Shown in pieces: positions 12,512 through 22,535 of a stretch of DNA of 64,000 nt. Origin of the DNA: Ovis canadensis (taxonomy: Eukaryota; Chordata; Mammalia; Artiodactyla; Bovidae). The stretch is from positions 115,348,501 through 115,412,500 of the forward strand of contig NC_091248.1 in NCBI RefSeq assembly GCF_042477335.2, given 5' to 3'. Within the stretch, counting starts at the first letter, position 1. Every line of letters starts with the position of its first letter. A program made the translations under genes and the position numbers. A model generated the notes under the pieces. The model was not told the DNA's origin. It ran no database searches and saw only the letters and a list, made by a program, of their open reading frames with translations.

Positions 12512-13361
12512 TTAAGCCAACTTTTCACTCTCCTCTTTCACTTTCATCAAGAGGCTCTTTAGTTCTTCGTCACTTTCTGCCATAAGGGTGGTGTCATCTG
12601 CATATCTGAGGTTATTGATATTTTTCCCGGCAATCTTGATTCCAGCTTGTGCTTCCTCCAGCCCAGCGTTTCTCATGATGTACTCTACATATAAGTTAAA
12701 TAAGCAGGGTGACAGTATACAGCCTTGACGTACTCCTTTTCCTATTTGGAACCAGTCTGTTGTTCCACGTCCAGTTCTAACTGCTGCTTCCTTACCTGCA
12801 TACAGGTTTCTCAAGAGGCAGGTCAGGTGGTCTGGTATTCCCATCTCTTTCAGAATTTTCCAGTTTATTGTGATCCACACAGTCAAAGGCTTTGGCATAG
12901 TCAATAAAGCAGAAATAGATATTTTTCTGGAACTCTCTTGCTTTTTCGATGATCCAGCAGATGTTGGCAATTTAATCTCTGGTTCCTCTGCCTTTTCTAA
13001 AACCAGCTTGAACAACAGGAAGTTCACTGTTCACGTGTTGCTGAAGCCTGGCTTGGAGAATTTTAAGCATCACTTTACTAGCGTGTGAGATGAGTGCAAT
13101 TGTGTGGTAGTTTGAGCATTCTTTGGCATTGCCTTTCTTTGGGATTGAAATGAAAACTGACCTTTTCCAGTCCTGTGGCCACTGCTGAGTTTTCCAAATT
13201 TGCTGGCATATTGAGTGCAGCACTTTCACAGCATCATCTTTCAGGATTTGAAAGAGCTCCACTGGAATTCCATCACCTCCACTAGCTTTGTTCGTAGTGA
13301 TGCTTTCTAAGGCCCACTTGACTTCACATTCCAGGATGTCAGGCTCTAGGTGAGTGATCAC
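12512..13361 (-). pseudogene. BovB ORF2 reverse transcriptase, disrupted
   Basis: Two overlapping minus-strand frames carry consecutive reverse transcriptase motifs. The upstream frame (12972-13361, 129 codons) has NKASGGDGIPVELF, WPQDWKRSVFISIPKKGNAK, NYHTIALIS (family usually NYR) and LPVVQAGFRKGRGTRD. It ends at a stop that looks like a C-to-T change of a Gln codon. The palm motif FIDYAKAFD is present but in a different frame from the downstream part (12512-13027), which carries GKGVRQGCILSPCLFNLY and an intact YADD catalytic box (LRYADDTTLMAES). An apparent 2-base loss near 12860 would explain the shift. In the living element this protein nicks the target and copies the RNA. The endonuclease domain is absent here. 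A non-functional relic. Confidence 0.88.
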
Positions 13362-13410
13362 ACCATTGTGATTATCTGGGTCGTGAAGATCTTTTTGTAC
13401 AGTTCTTCTT

Positions 13411-13629
13411 ATTGACTTCCCTGGTGGCTCAGACAGTAAAGCGTCTGTCTACGATGCGGGATACCCGGATTCGATCCCTGGGTTGGGAAGATACCTTGGA
13501 GAAGGAAATGGCAATCCACTCCAGTACTATTGCCTGGAAAATCCCATGGACAGAGGAGCCTGGTAGGCTACAGTCCATGGGGTTGCAAAGAGTCGGACAC
13601 GACTGAGTGACTTCATGTTCCCGTTCATG
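13411..13629 (+). mobile_element. Bov-tA SINE inserted in BovB
   Basis: Complete sense SINE with GACTTCCCTGGTGGCTCAG head, GATTCGATCCCTGGGTTGGG B-box region and GACACGACTGAGTGACTTCA tail. BovB sequence is continuous on both sides (13410 joins 13630), so the SINE landed after the BovB did. Only a short GTTCT repeat flanks it. Confidence 0.93.
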
Positions 13630-13650
13630 TTCTGTGTATTCTTAGTCACC

Positions 13651-13965
13651 AAATATTAATTGAGTTTCTACTATAGCCAAGGTTGATGAACAAGATATCA
13701 GTGAGTAAGAATGGCTAGGTATCTGCTATTGTGGAGTTTATATTCAAGTAGAGATTTGGGGAGCATGGATCAGAAGGTGGTAAACAAAAACGTAAAAGAT
13801 TATATTCAACAGTGGTCAGCATGAAAAAGAAAATTTCTAAAGGATGAAGTGGTAGAAAATGAATGAGATAGAGAGGTATCTTTAAATTGTGTGATCAGGA
13901 AAGTATCTTTGAAAAAGGTGATGTTAGGGCTGAGACCTGTATCACCTTAAAATGACATCAGAATT
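13651..13965 (-). mobile_element. L2 LINE 3' remnant
   Basis: Antisense L2-like: an ATTAATTGAGTTTCTACTAT start, then weak matches to the usual stretch about GGAGTTTATATTC and to GATGTTAGGGCTGAGACCTG near 13920. Very diverged; boundaries approximate. Confidence 0.5.
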
Positions 13966-14877
13966 GATGTACATTAGTGAATAATGTAGAAACTATATAC
14001 AATTCATATGCATTCACACTTTTTCCTCTCATTTATCTAGCTTTTGAGAAAATTTTGTCAGGTATGATTAATTTTAATTGTGCCAAACTCATTTGCCAGG
14101 TACTAGATGCTACTGGATTGACTCTTGAGGACAGTTGGGCCACCAAATCTTTGGGTTCATTGTTTTAGATATGAGACCAGATCATCCCAGATCATTAAAA
14201 TCACTCCTGAAGTGCAGAGCCAATGCATGTCCAAGAAACAAAACAGAACTGGTCTAAATAAACCACTATATGATAATTTTTTATTACCTTGTTTAATTAG
14301 ACCCTGGTAAATGAGACTAAGGCAGGCTTCAGTGTGCATCAGTTAGCCTCAAACAGTTCCTTAGGCACTTAGAAAACTTATGTCAACTAACATTTCAATT
14401 CAGTTCACCTCAAAAAATGCTTTACTAATAACTTATCATGTACAATGGTATCATGTATCAAGCACAATGCTAGATGCAGGAAGTATACATAGATAATACA
14501 GGGCCCCTGTCCCCAAGAAGATTGCCAGAAATTTGTGCATGCATGCGTGCTAAGTTGCTTCAGTTGTGCCCGACTCTTTGTGACTCTATAGGATTAGAAA
14601 AAGAGATGTTTATGGAAGAATAGAGCAGTAGGGTGACTGTGATAAGTATTATGGAAGCACAGTGGTTGATCATTAATTATTAAATACTTCTTTTGATCAT
14701 GAAACAGATAAAACAAGTGAATTTAAAGTAACCCATCAGCACTACTAAAATAAACGTTGAAAAGCATGCCTTTGAACAACATTAACAGCAATATAAAATA
14801 TATTGTTTTTATTTATTTTACTGGGGTTCTGTTGCTCAAGGGTTAGAGCACTGGTCTCATAATTTATGCATTTTGCT
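13966..14877. other. Intergenic DNA with a SINE stub and tRNA-like text
   Basis: No gene seen. It contains a Bov-A terminal stub (14535-14592) and a tRNA-5'-half-like string at about 14831-14866. Small frames in both strands near 14125-14339 look accidental. Confidence 0.5.
14535..14592 (-). mobile_element. Bov SINE 3'-end stub
   Basis: Only the 3' end of an antisense Bov-A/Bov-tA is present: GCATGCATGCGTGCTAAGTT followed by TTCAGTTGTGCCCGACTCTT. It stops abruptly at about 14592. Either severe 5' truncation at insertion or later deletion. Confidence 0.8.
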
Positions 14878-15248
14878 TTGTTATCAAGTGCAGCAGATTA
14901 TATTGTGTTCTTCCAAAATTCATATGTTGCAATACTTACCTCAGTACCTCAGAATGTTACCTTTTTTGGAAATAGGGTTTTTACAAGTTAAAGGCTTTAG
15001 GGCCCTAAATTTGAAGACAGAATTACCAAATTTGGAGAATGCCATTGAACATGAAGACAGTGTTTTACAAGCCAAAGAGAGAAGCCTGGAACAGATCCTT
15101 TTCTTGAAACTCCCAGAACAAACTAACCCTGCCAACACCTTGACTTCAGATTTCTGTCCACCAGAATTTTGAGACAATATTACTTCATTTCTTAAGCCAC
15201 AGTTTGTATTATTTTGTAATGGTGGCCCTAGCAAACTCACTAGCAGTC
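14878..15248 (+). mobile_element. Ancient LTR remnant, probably MaLR/ERVL type
   Basis: The blocks follow a common eutherian LTR-like repeat: AAAATTCATATGTTGCAATA, CAGTACCTCAGAATGTTACC, TTTGGAAATAGGGTTTTTAC, a region around AGAGAGAAGCCTGGAACAGA, ACCCTGCCAACACCTTGACT, then TTTCTTAAGCCACAGTTTGT and GCCCTAGCAAACT. No internal retroviral genes accompany it. The open frames on both strands (for example 14941-15303 minus) arise within the LTR and are not genes. My family assignment is from memory of the consensus and is uncertain. Confidence 0.65.
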
Positions 15249-15318
15249 TAAAAGCAGAAAGTACTAATATACTATTAGCTAATGCATTGATTAGAACATG
15301 CATATGTATTTATAGCTC

Positions 15319-15462
15319 ACATCAAAATAGATTTATTTTCAAAATGACATTTATTTCTTATTTTGAGAAGATTTATTTTAAAAATGACTAAAATTTACTC
15401 TATTCTTTTCAAAATGACACATCAAAATAGATTTATTCTCAAAATGACTAAAGCTTACTCCA
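15319..15462 (+). repeat. Degenerate local duplication
   Basis: A roughly 30-bp unit, AGATTTATTTTCAAAATGAC-like, occurs at about 15328-15348, 15369-15388 and 15428-15448. The first and last copies share CACATCAAAATAGATTTATT exactly. The spacing is uneven (about 40 and 60 bp), pointing to small local duplications followed by drift. Confidence 0.7.
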
Positions 15463-15656
15463 AGTGTCGTTATTTGTTTTTCTTTATAGAGATTAATCTT
15501 CAATGTGTACAAATTTTTCTGTCTTTCTAAGGGACAGAGTTAACATAATTCAAGATCACCAGGATGACTTAAAAGTATTTAGCCAATTTATAATACAGCA
15601 AAGGTTGTACAGGCAATTGTGCTAAGAAAGGTTGTGTGTTCTTACTACGGCCCCAA

Positions 15657-17390
15657 AGAGCTCTATTTCTTTTTTTTTTTTTAATTTTAAAATCTTTAAT
15701 TCTTACATGCGTTCCCAAACATGACCCCCCCCCCCACCTCCCTCCCCACAACATCTCTCTGGGTCATCCCCATGCACCAGGCCCAAGCATGCTGCACCCT
15801 ACGTCAGACATGGACTGGCGATTCAATTCTTACATGATAGTATACATGTTAGAATTCCCATTCTCCCAAATCATCCCACCCTCTCCCTCTCCCTCTGAGT
15901 CCAAAAGTCTGTTATACACATCTGTGTCTTTTTTCCTGTCTTGCATACAGGGTCGTCATTGCCATCTTCCTAAATTCCATATATATGTGTTAGTATACTG
16001 TATTGGTGTTTTTCTTTCTGGCTTACTTCACTCTGTATAATCGGCTCCAGTTTCATCCATCTCATCAGAACTGATTCAAATGAATTCTTTTTAACGGCTG
16101 AGTAATACTCCATTGTGTATATGTACCACAGCTTTCTTATCCATTCATCTGCTGATGGACATCTAGGTTGTTTCCATGTCCTGGCTATTATAAACAGTGC
16201 TGCAATGAACATTGGGGTACATGTATCTCTTTCAATTCTGGTTTCCTCCGTGTGTATGCCCAGAAGTGGGATTGCTGGGTCATAAGGTAGTTCTATTTGC
16301 AATTTTTTAAGGAATCTCCACACTGTTCTCCATAGTGGCTGTACTAGTTTGCATTCCCACCAACAGTGTAGGAGGGTTCCCTTTTCTCCACACCCTCTCC
16401 AGCATTTATTGCTTGCAGATTTTTGGATCGCAGCCATTCTGACTGGTGTGAAGTGGTACCTCATTGTGGTTTTGATTTGCATTTCTCTAATGATGAGTGA
16501 TGTTGAGCATCTTTTCATGTGTTTGTTAGCCATCCGTATGTCTTCTTTGGAGAAATGTCTATTTAGTTCTTTGGCCCATTTTTTGATTGGGTCGTTTATT
16601 TTTCTGGAGTTGAGCTGCATAAGTTGCTTGTATATTTTTGAGATTAGTTGTTTGTCAGTTGCTTCATTTGCAATGATTTTCTCTCATTCAGAAGGCTGTC
16701 TTTTCACCTTGTTTATATTTTCCTTTGTTGTGCAGAAGCTTTTAATTTTAATTAGATCCCATTTGTTTATTTTTGCTTTTATTTCCAGAATTCTGGGAGG
16801 TGGATCATAGAGGATCCTGCTGTGATTTATGTCGGAGAGTGTTTTGCCTATATTCTCCTCTAGGAGTTTTATAGTTTCTGATCTTACATTTAGATCTTTA
16901 ATCCATTTTGAGTTTATTTTTGTGTACGGTGTTAGAAAGTGATCTAGTTTCATTCTTTTACAAGTGGTTGACCAGTTTTCCCAGCACCACTTGTTAAGGA
17001 GATTGTCTTTACTCTATTGTATATTCTTGCCTCCTTTGTCAAATATACCATGTTCATGGATCAGAAGAATCAATATAGTGAAAATGAGTATACTACCCAA
17101 AGCAATTTACAAATTCAATGCAATCCCTGTCAAGCTACCAGCCACATTTTTCACAGAACTAGAACAAATAATTTCAAGATTTGTATGGAAATACAAAAAA
17201 CCTCGAATAGCCAAAGCAATCTTGAGAAAGAAGAATGGAACGGGAGGAATCAACTAGCCTGACTTCAGGCTCTACTACAAAGCCACAGTCATCAAGACGG
17301 TATGGTACTGGCACAAAGACAGACATAGAGATCAATGGAACAAAATAGAAAGCCCAGAGATAAATCCACACACACAGAGCTCTATTTCTT
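15657..17390 (-). mobile_element. 5'-inverted L1 insertion with 15-bp target duplication
   Basis: Most of the element (about 15672-17041) is antisense L1: T-run, 3' UTR, then the C-terminal part of ORF2. From about 17042 to 17375 the orientation flips to sense. That sense block is the ORF2 segment lying immediately upstream in the normal element: its end (GATAAATCCACA, 17360-17371) would adjoin the start of the antisense block (TTTGACAAAGGAGGCAAG on minus). The whole is bounded by AGAGCTCTATTTCTT at 15657-15671 and again at 17376-17390. This is the classical twin-priming product. Fairly long open frames remain, so it is younger than the L1 at the window start. Confidence 0.95.
15970..16620 (-). 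pseudogene. L1 ORF2 C-terminal fragment
   Basis: A 216-codon minus-strand frame matching the C-terminal end of L1 ORF2 protein, downstream of the reverse transcriptase. It starts within [20 protein letters not shown] and holds the C-terminal cysteine-rich motif CX3CX7HX4C (Cys73, Cys77, His85, Cys90 of this frame), then the YYSAVKKN segment near the end. Upstream, a second minus frame (16684-16953) carries the preceding ORF2 portion ([17 protein letters not shown]). The two are separated by a stop or shift. No endonuclease or catalytic core is present, so the fragment cannot act alone. Confidence 0.9.
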
Positions 17391-17833
17391 GAGATCTCGG
17401 AAAGATCTTCTCTTGATTTTCCTTTTTTTTTTTTTTTCTCACTTTTGCCTCGTTTCTAGTCATTCATTCTTTTTAGTGTCTATATGCCCATTTTTTAATT
17501 TTTATAATTGGATGCAATTAACCTTCTATTGGTTAAGAAATCAGATAGCAGAGTCTATTAAAGCTCTGTGACTGAGAAATTCCCCTAGAAACATATATTG
17601 TGGTCTTTTTTTTTAAACATCTATCTTTAAAGCAAAGGAGTTAACCGTTTGTTTGCTTGGAACATGTAGATACGTTCTAAGTACTGCATCTGATGGGAGT
17701 CTGTCTTCTAAGTGAGTTATTGCTTCATTTCAGTCCTAAAACTTGAGGCTACATGGTCTTCTGTTCCCATAGGTATGTTAATCACCTGCATGTCCCTGAG
17801 TGCACTGTAAGACAGTGGTTATGTTCTTAGAAT
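17391..17833. other. Intergenic DNA with a T-rich run
   Basis: Contains a long T run near 17421-17438 and another at about 17607-17615. Nothing else recognisable. Confidence 0.5.
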
Positions 17834-19006
17834 GAGTTCAGTTCAGTTCAGTTCAGTTCAGTCGCTCAGTCGTGTCCGACTCTTTGCAACCCCACGAATC
17901 ACAGCACACCAGGCCTCCCTGTCCATCACCAACTCCCGGAGTTTAACCACTCCCATGTCATCTAGTTGGTGATGCCATCCAACCATCTCATCCTCTGTCT
18001 TCCCCTTCTCCTCCTGCCCCCAATTCCTCCCAGGGGAGGGATTGACTTTTCCAATGAGTCAACCCTTCACATGAGGTGGCCAAAGTATTGGAGTTTCAGC
18101 TTCAGCATCAGTCCTTCCAATGAACACCCAGGACTGATCTCCTTTAGAATGGACTGGTTGGATCTCCTTGCACTCCAAGGGACTCTCAAGAGTCTTCTCC
18201 AACACCCCAGTTCAAATGCATCAATTCTGCGCTCAGCTTTCTTTATAGTCCCAACTCTCACATCCATACATGGCCACTGGAAAAACCATAGCCTTGACTA
18301 GACGGACCTTTGTTGACAAAGTAATGTCTCTGCTTTTTAATATACTATCTAGGTTACTCATCGGAGAAGACAGTGGCACCCCACTCCACTACTCTTGCCT
18401 GGAAACTCCCATGGATGGAGGAGCCTGGTGGGCTGCAGTCTATGGGGTCGCTAAGAGTCAGACATGACTGAGTGACTTCACTTTCACTTTTCACTTTCAT
18501 GCATTGGAGAAGGAAATGGCAACCCACTCCAGTGTTCTTGCCTGGAGAATCCCAGGGATGGGGGAGCGTGATGGGCTGCTTCTATGGGGTCACACAGAGT
18601 CAGACATGACTGAAGCAACTTAGCAGCAGCAGCAGGTTGGTCATAACTTTCCTTCCAAGGAGTAAGTATCTTTTAATTTCATGGCTGCAATTACCATCTG
18701 CAGTGATTTTGGAGCCCCCCAAAATAAAGTTGGACACTGTTTCCACTGTTTCCCCATCTATTTCCTATGAAGTGATGGGCCCAGATGCCATGATCTTAGT
18801 TTTCTGAATGTTGAGCTTTAAGCCAACTTTTTCACTCTCCTCTTTCACTTTCATCAAGAGGATTTTGAGTTCCTCTTCACTTTCTGCCATACGGGTGGTG
18901 TCATCTGCATATCTGAGGTTATTGATATTTCTCCCACTGATCTTGATTCCAGCTTGTGCTTCTTCCAGCCCAGCATTTCTCATGATGTACTCTGCATATA
19001 AGTTAG
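17834..19006 (-). mobile_element. BovB LINE fragment split by a Bov-A2
   Basis: Antisense BovB whose 3' end bears five tandem GTTCA units at 17836-17860. It spans the 3' UTR, C-terminal domain and part of the reverse transcriptase. A Bov-A2 occupies 18362-18633. The right half (18634-19006) has a minus frame with LRYADDTTRMAESEEELK, so the YADD box survives. Several frame breaks occur in the left half. Confidence 0.93.
18362..18633 (+). mobile_element. Bov-A2 dimeric SINE inserted in BovB
   Basis: Two Bov-A monomers in tandem: the first from GAGAAGACAGTGGCACCCCA, the second from GGAGAAGGAAATGGCAACCC, joined by the CACTTTCACTTTTCACTTTC linker and ending in (CAG)n. The BovB target AGGTTGGTCAT is duplicated: AGGTTACTCAT at 18351-18361 (two changes) and AGGTTGGTCAT at 18634-18644. 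Confidence 0.93.
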
Positions 19007-20390
19007 TCTGTGGTATATAAAAGCTCAGCTTTAGGACAACATGTGGGAAGAAACAATAGCAAATTTTGGAAAAGGGAACTGTCCTTCATTCTTGAATTCA
19101 GATCATCTAAATAATGAATTTGTTAAGTAAATGCTCTTACTAAGAACTTATGTGCTGCAACACGAACCTTCTAAAACCTTTATCATAGACCATGGTGTAT
19201 AGAATCCAGATTTCCTGATATTTGTCCTGATCCAGCTCTCGTTTCAATCCTGCCCCTTCTGCTTCTTCTCTACTTGCTCTGGTAATCTTCCATTAGGGGC
19301 CCTTGCTTCCCACCCTTTCTCCTCCTCTTTCTAAGATCTCTCCCTAGGCATCTCAGCTTGCTTTGGCTTCAGTTACCACCTAGGAGCCAATGACTCACAA
19401 AGTTATATATATATTTTCATCCACTCTTCAACTGACTAATTCTTCCTTAACTATGAGATGTAAGCCCAGTCTTCACTTTCTCAGGCAAATCTCTGCCCTT
19501 TCTGAATCTGCCAGGAATGTACTCTCAGAACAATAAGATCTTTATCCATTGCATTTATCCTTGTTATTTTCCATGTAATTTGTGTGATTACGTGCTTAAT
19601 ATTTGTCTCCTCACTACACTGAAATTTCTATTTTTTTATACTATTTTATCCCAAGTGGTTTGCCCAGAATCTGGCATATTGTAGTTTTTAAATAAATATT
19701 TATATATAAATGAACATTAAAAATTAAAACTTATAGCATTGTGGTGACTCAGAGGTTACATGAGTTCCTAGGCATTGCCCCCAGGTTACGAAGAAAATAA
19801 TGAGAAGAACTTAGGCTAGGGTATAAAGATAGTGGCAAAAGTAGTCACTGCACCTGACTAACATAATTGTATAGATAAGAAAGATGTTAGATTCTAAGAT
19901 ATATTTCTAGGTTGGATTTCTAAGACTTAAAGATATTGGTTTAAATATCTACCATTTTTTAAAAATAAATACTAGCATATAAAGAAATAAAATTTATTAT
20001 GCATGAGGGAAAAAAAAAGCTGGCATTCGCCAGATTTATGACCCATGTCCAAACTTGGTTCAGAGTTGTGCAGCACTTTCTTTAGCCTGACTTGTGCCTA
20101 TCTCAAAGCCTTTTTACACTGGCTATTTCCTCTGTCTGAATGTCAGATTATATTGTGAAAGGAAAGACAAATATTTGTGGCATAAAAAACCAAAGTTTTA
20201 TTTTACAGCCCACTATATATATCCACAGCAGTTAGTGGAAATCATTCAAGGACCCAGACTATGGAGCTTCTGCCATCGTGAAAATTACAGTTGCTATACT
20301 AGAGAGAAGGAGAGCCCTGGTGGTTCTCACATTGATAATTAAATGCTCAGATTTGAGTTGTATCAGTTCCACTCAGATCTTATAACTAGA
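19007..20390. other. Intergenic DNA, old L2-like text
   Basis: No gene seen. A CT-rich stretch at 19220-19380 may be an L2 remnant, and 19590-19715 resembles an L2 3' end. The 20094-20342 plus frame has no recognised domain. Confidence 0.5.
19590..19715 (+). mobile_element. L2 LINE 3' remnant
   Basis: Order resembles the L2 3' end: CACTACACTGAAATTTCTAT, a region like CCAGAATCTGGCATATTGTA, then TAAATAAATATTTATATA. Diverged. Confidence 0.55.
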
Positions 20391-20853
20391 CAGCCAAGTT
20401 CCATCTAGTCAAAGCTATGGTTTTTCCAGTAGTCATGTATGGATGTGAGAGTTGGGACTGTAAAGAAAGCTGAGTGCTGAAGAATTGATGCTTTTGAACT
20501 ATGGTGTTGGAGAAAGCTCTTGAGAGTCCCTTGGACTGCAAGGAGATCCAACCAGTCAATCCTAAAGGAAATCAGTCCTGAATATTTATTGGAAGGACTG
20601 ATGCTGAAGCTGAAACTCCAATCCTTTGGCCACCTGATGCAAAGTACTGACTCACTGGACAAGACCCTGATGCTGGGAAAGACTGAAGACGGTAGGAGAA
20701 GGGGATGACAGAGGAGGAGATGGTTGGATGGCATCACTGACTCGATGGACGTGAGTTTGAGTAGGCTCCAGGAGTTGGTGATGGACAGGGAAGCCTGGCG
20801 TGCTGCAGTCCGTAGGGTTGTAAAGAGTCAGACATGAACTAAACTGAACTGAA
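20391..20853 (+). mobile_element. BovB LINE 3' fragment
   Basis: Sense copy from the TCTAGTCAAAGCTATGGTTT block to the AACTAAACTGAACTGAAT terminus. The C-terminal frame is interrupted in several places. Confidence 0.92.
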
Positions 20854-21374
20854 TCATGGGACCCTGTTCCCCAAACACTGCAGTCTGGACTTGTTCTTAT
20901 GTGGAGGAAGAACAATAAGTATTTGACAAACAGCATGCTATCTAATCTAGACTAGTCTCTTTACTTGCTTCTGCATTTTATAATGATATTATATCTAGTT
21001 ATCTGTTTATTGCTTATTCTTTGGACAAGTTACCCATGAAAGCAAAATTCTGTCTTAGTCATCCTAATTTATCTTTAGCACATAGAACCATTCATGGCTT
21101 ATGATAGACAATAAATAAATACTGTTTATTAAATAAGTGAATGAGTGAATGAATGCCACACACTGGATTTTTTTTAACCCATATCATCTTCTATCCAAGC
21201 CATCTAGCAGTGAGCTCAGTTTACCTTCATTCTAAAGCAAGGGGATTTCTGGACTGTGAAGATGGATTATAAACAAGGACTATGATGTTCAAGTCAGATA
21301 TTGACATTAGTCCATGGGAAGATGTAGGAAGGAAATTCGAACTGAGAAAGTTCACAGAAGCTTCATGTGGTATA
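20854..21374. other. Intergenic DNA with an L2 3' end
   Basis: The part at about 21010-21160 resembles an L2 3' end with its TGAATGAATG tail at 21143-21155. No gene seen. Confidence 0.5.
21010..21160 (+). mobile_element. L2 LINE 3' remnant
   Basis: L2-like 3' end: a stretch near AGCACATAGAACCATTCATG followed by ACAATAAATAAATACTGTTT and a (TGAA)n-type tail. Old. Confidence 0.65.
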
Positions 21375-21535
21375 GGGCTTCCCTGGTGGCCTAGAGGTTA
21401 AAGCGTCTGCCTGCAACGCAGGAGACCTGGGTTTGATCCCTTGGTTGGGAAGATCTGCTGGAGAAGGAAGTGGCAACCCATTCCAGTATTCTTGCCTGGA
21501 GAATCCCATGGACGGAGGAGCCTGGTGCGCTATGC
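21375..21535 (+). mobile_element. Bov-tA SINE, 3' truncated
   Basis: Sense SINE with GGGCTTCCCTGGTGGCCTAG head and the GGAGACCTGGGTTTGATCCC region. It stops after GGAGCCTGGTGCGCTA. The usual GACACGACTGAG tail is missing, so the 3' part was lost after insertion. Confidence 0.9.
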
Positions 21536-21987
21536 TGCGTTAGATCAGAGAAAATCTGACATTTTGGCTCCAATTGGCTTTGCTAAAACTCGGGTGTGGG
21601 CATTTGATGATGAGAGGCTGGCACCACAGAATAATCATTTGAGTCTATCTCAATAATCTATTATGAAAGAATGCATCCTGTTCTCTCTCCAAGGTACTGA
21701 TTCAAAACTGGTAAATATGGCTGAACTGTCCTAAGTGCTGAACATTAAGCAGCAATAAAATGCTTCTTCAAAACTTATGCAGCCCCCACTTCACTTCTAC
21801 TATGGGAAAGTTATTGTAGCCAGTATATTTGACTGAGACTTTGGGGGACAATAGTTTGCACAGATAAATTACCACCCACATAAGAACTCACCTGACATTT
21901 TGGACACCTTAAATTCATGTTAAGCATACAATACCTTTATCACTTTCCACACAAGTGGCAACTTGGTACATAGTTTACGTATGGATG
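21536..21987. other. Intergenic DNA without recognisable features
   Basis: No gene or repeat recognised. Confidence 0.45.
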
Positions 21988-22535
21988 CAGTATCAAAATA
22001 TCATAAACTTTGTGGCTTAAAACAAACAATGTAAGTTTACTATCTCATAATTCAGTGGTTCATAAGTTCAGTACAGCTCTCACTGGGCTACAATAAACAT
22101 GTCAGCAGGGCTGCATTCCTGCTGGAGACTCTAGGAGAAAATCTTTTTTCTTTTCTTTTCTTTTTTTTTTTTTTGCTATACTTGTTGTCTGTTTGTTTTA
22201 ATTTTCCAGCTTCTATAGACTGTCTGCATCCCTTGGCTCATGGTTCTTTCCATCTTCGAAGTTAGTAATGGCCAGTGAAACTCTTTTCATATCACATTAT
22301 TCAGATACTGCATCTTCTGTCTTGGCTCCCTACTTTTAAGAAGGCTTGTACGGTGCTGAACCAAACAGAACAATTCAGGATACTCTCCCCTTAAGGTCAA
22401 CTTTATGAGCAGCTTTAATTCCTTTCACCATCTGAATTCTCTCTTTTTTGCCATTTATGGTAACATAATCAGATGTCTCAGAGACGTGGACATCTTTGGA
22501 AGGAGAGGCATTATTCTGCCTAATAAACTTAGTAC
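21988..22535 (-). mobile_element. Ancient LTR-type repeat remnant
   Basis: Reads as the antisense of a widespread eutherian repeat: TGTGGCTTAAAACAAACAAT, GCAGGGCTGCATTCCTGCTG, TTCCAGCTTCTATAGACTGT, CCTTGGCTCATGGTTCTTTC, then GACGTGGACATCTTTGGAAG and ATTATTCTGCCTAATAAAC. A T/C-rich run (22141-22176) splits it. I think it is a MaLR/ERVL-type LTR, but family naming needs a library. The 22375-22581 minus frame lies within and is not a gene. Confidence 0.55.
22141..22176 (+). repeat. Pyrimidine-rich simple repeat
   Basis: TTTTC-type units grading into an uninterrupted T run. Confidence 0.85.

Larger units (their letters stand above)
11824..13650 (-). mobile_element. Longest BovB copy in the window, interrupted by a SINE
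   Basis: An antisense BovB running from its 3' terminus (11824) to a 5' truncation at about 13650. It includes most of the reverse transcriptase domain. A Bov-tA SINE (about 13411-13629) sits inside it: BovB text stops after CAGTTCTTCT and resumes as TTCTGTGTATTCTTAGTCAC at 13630. The element then abuts an old antisense L2. The coding part is broken by a stop and a frameshift. Confidence 0.93.

Noticed and set aside
14941..15303. 120-codon minus frame and 99-codon plus frame
   Set aside because: Both lie inside an ancient LTR remnant and have no domain.
16349..16810. 153-codon plus-strand frame with hydrophobic segments
   Set aside because: Antisense of L1 ORF2; the membrane-like stretches are an artefact of reading A-rich L1 backwards.
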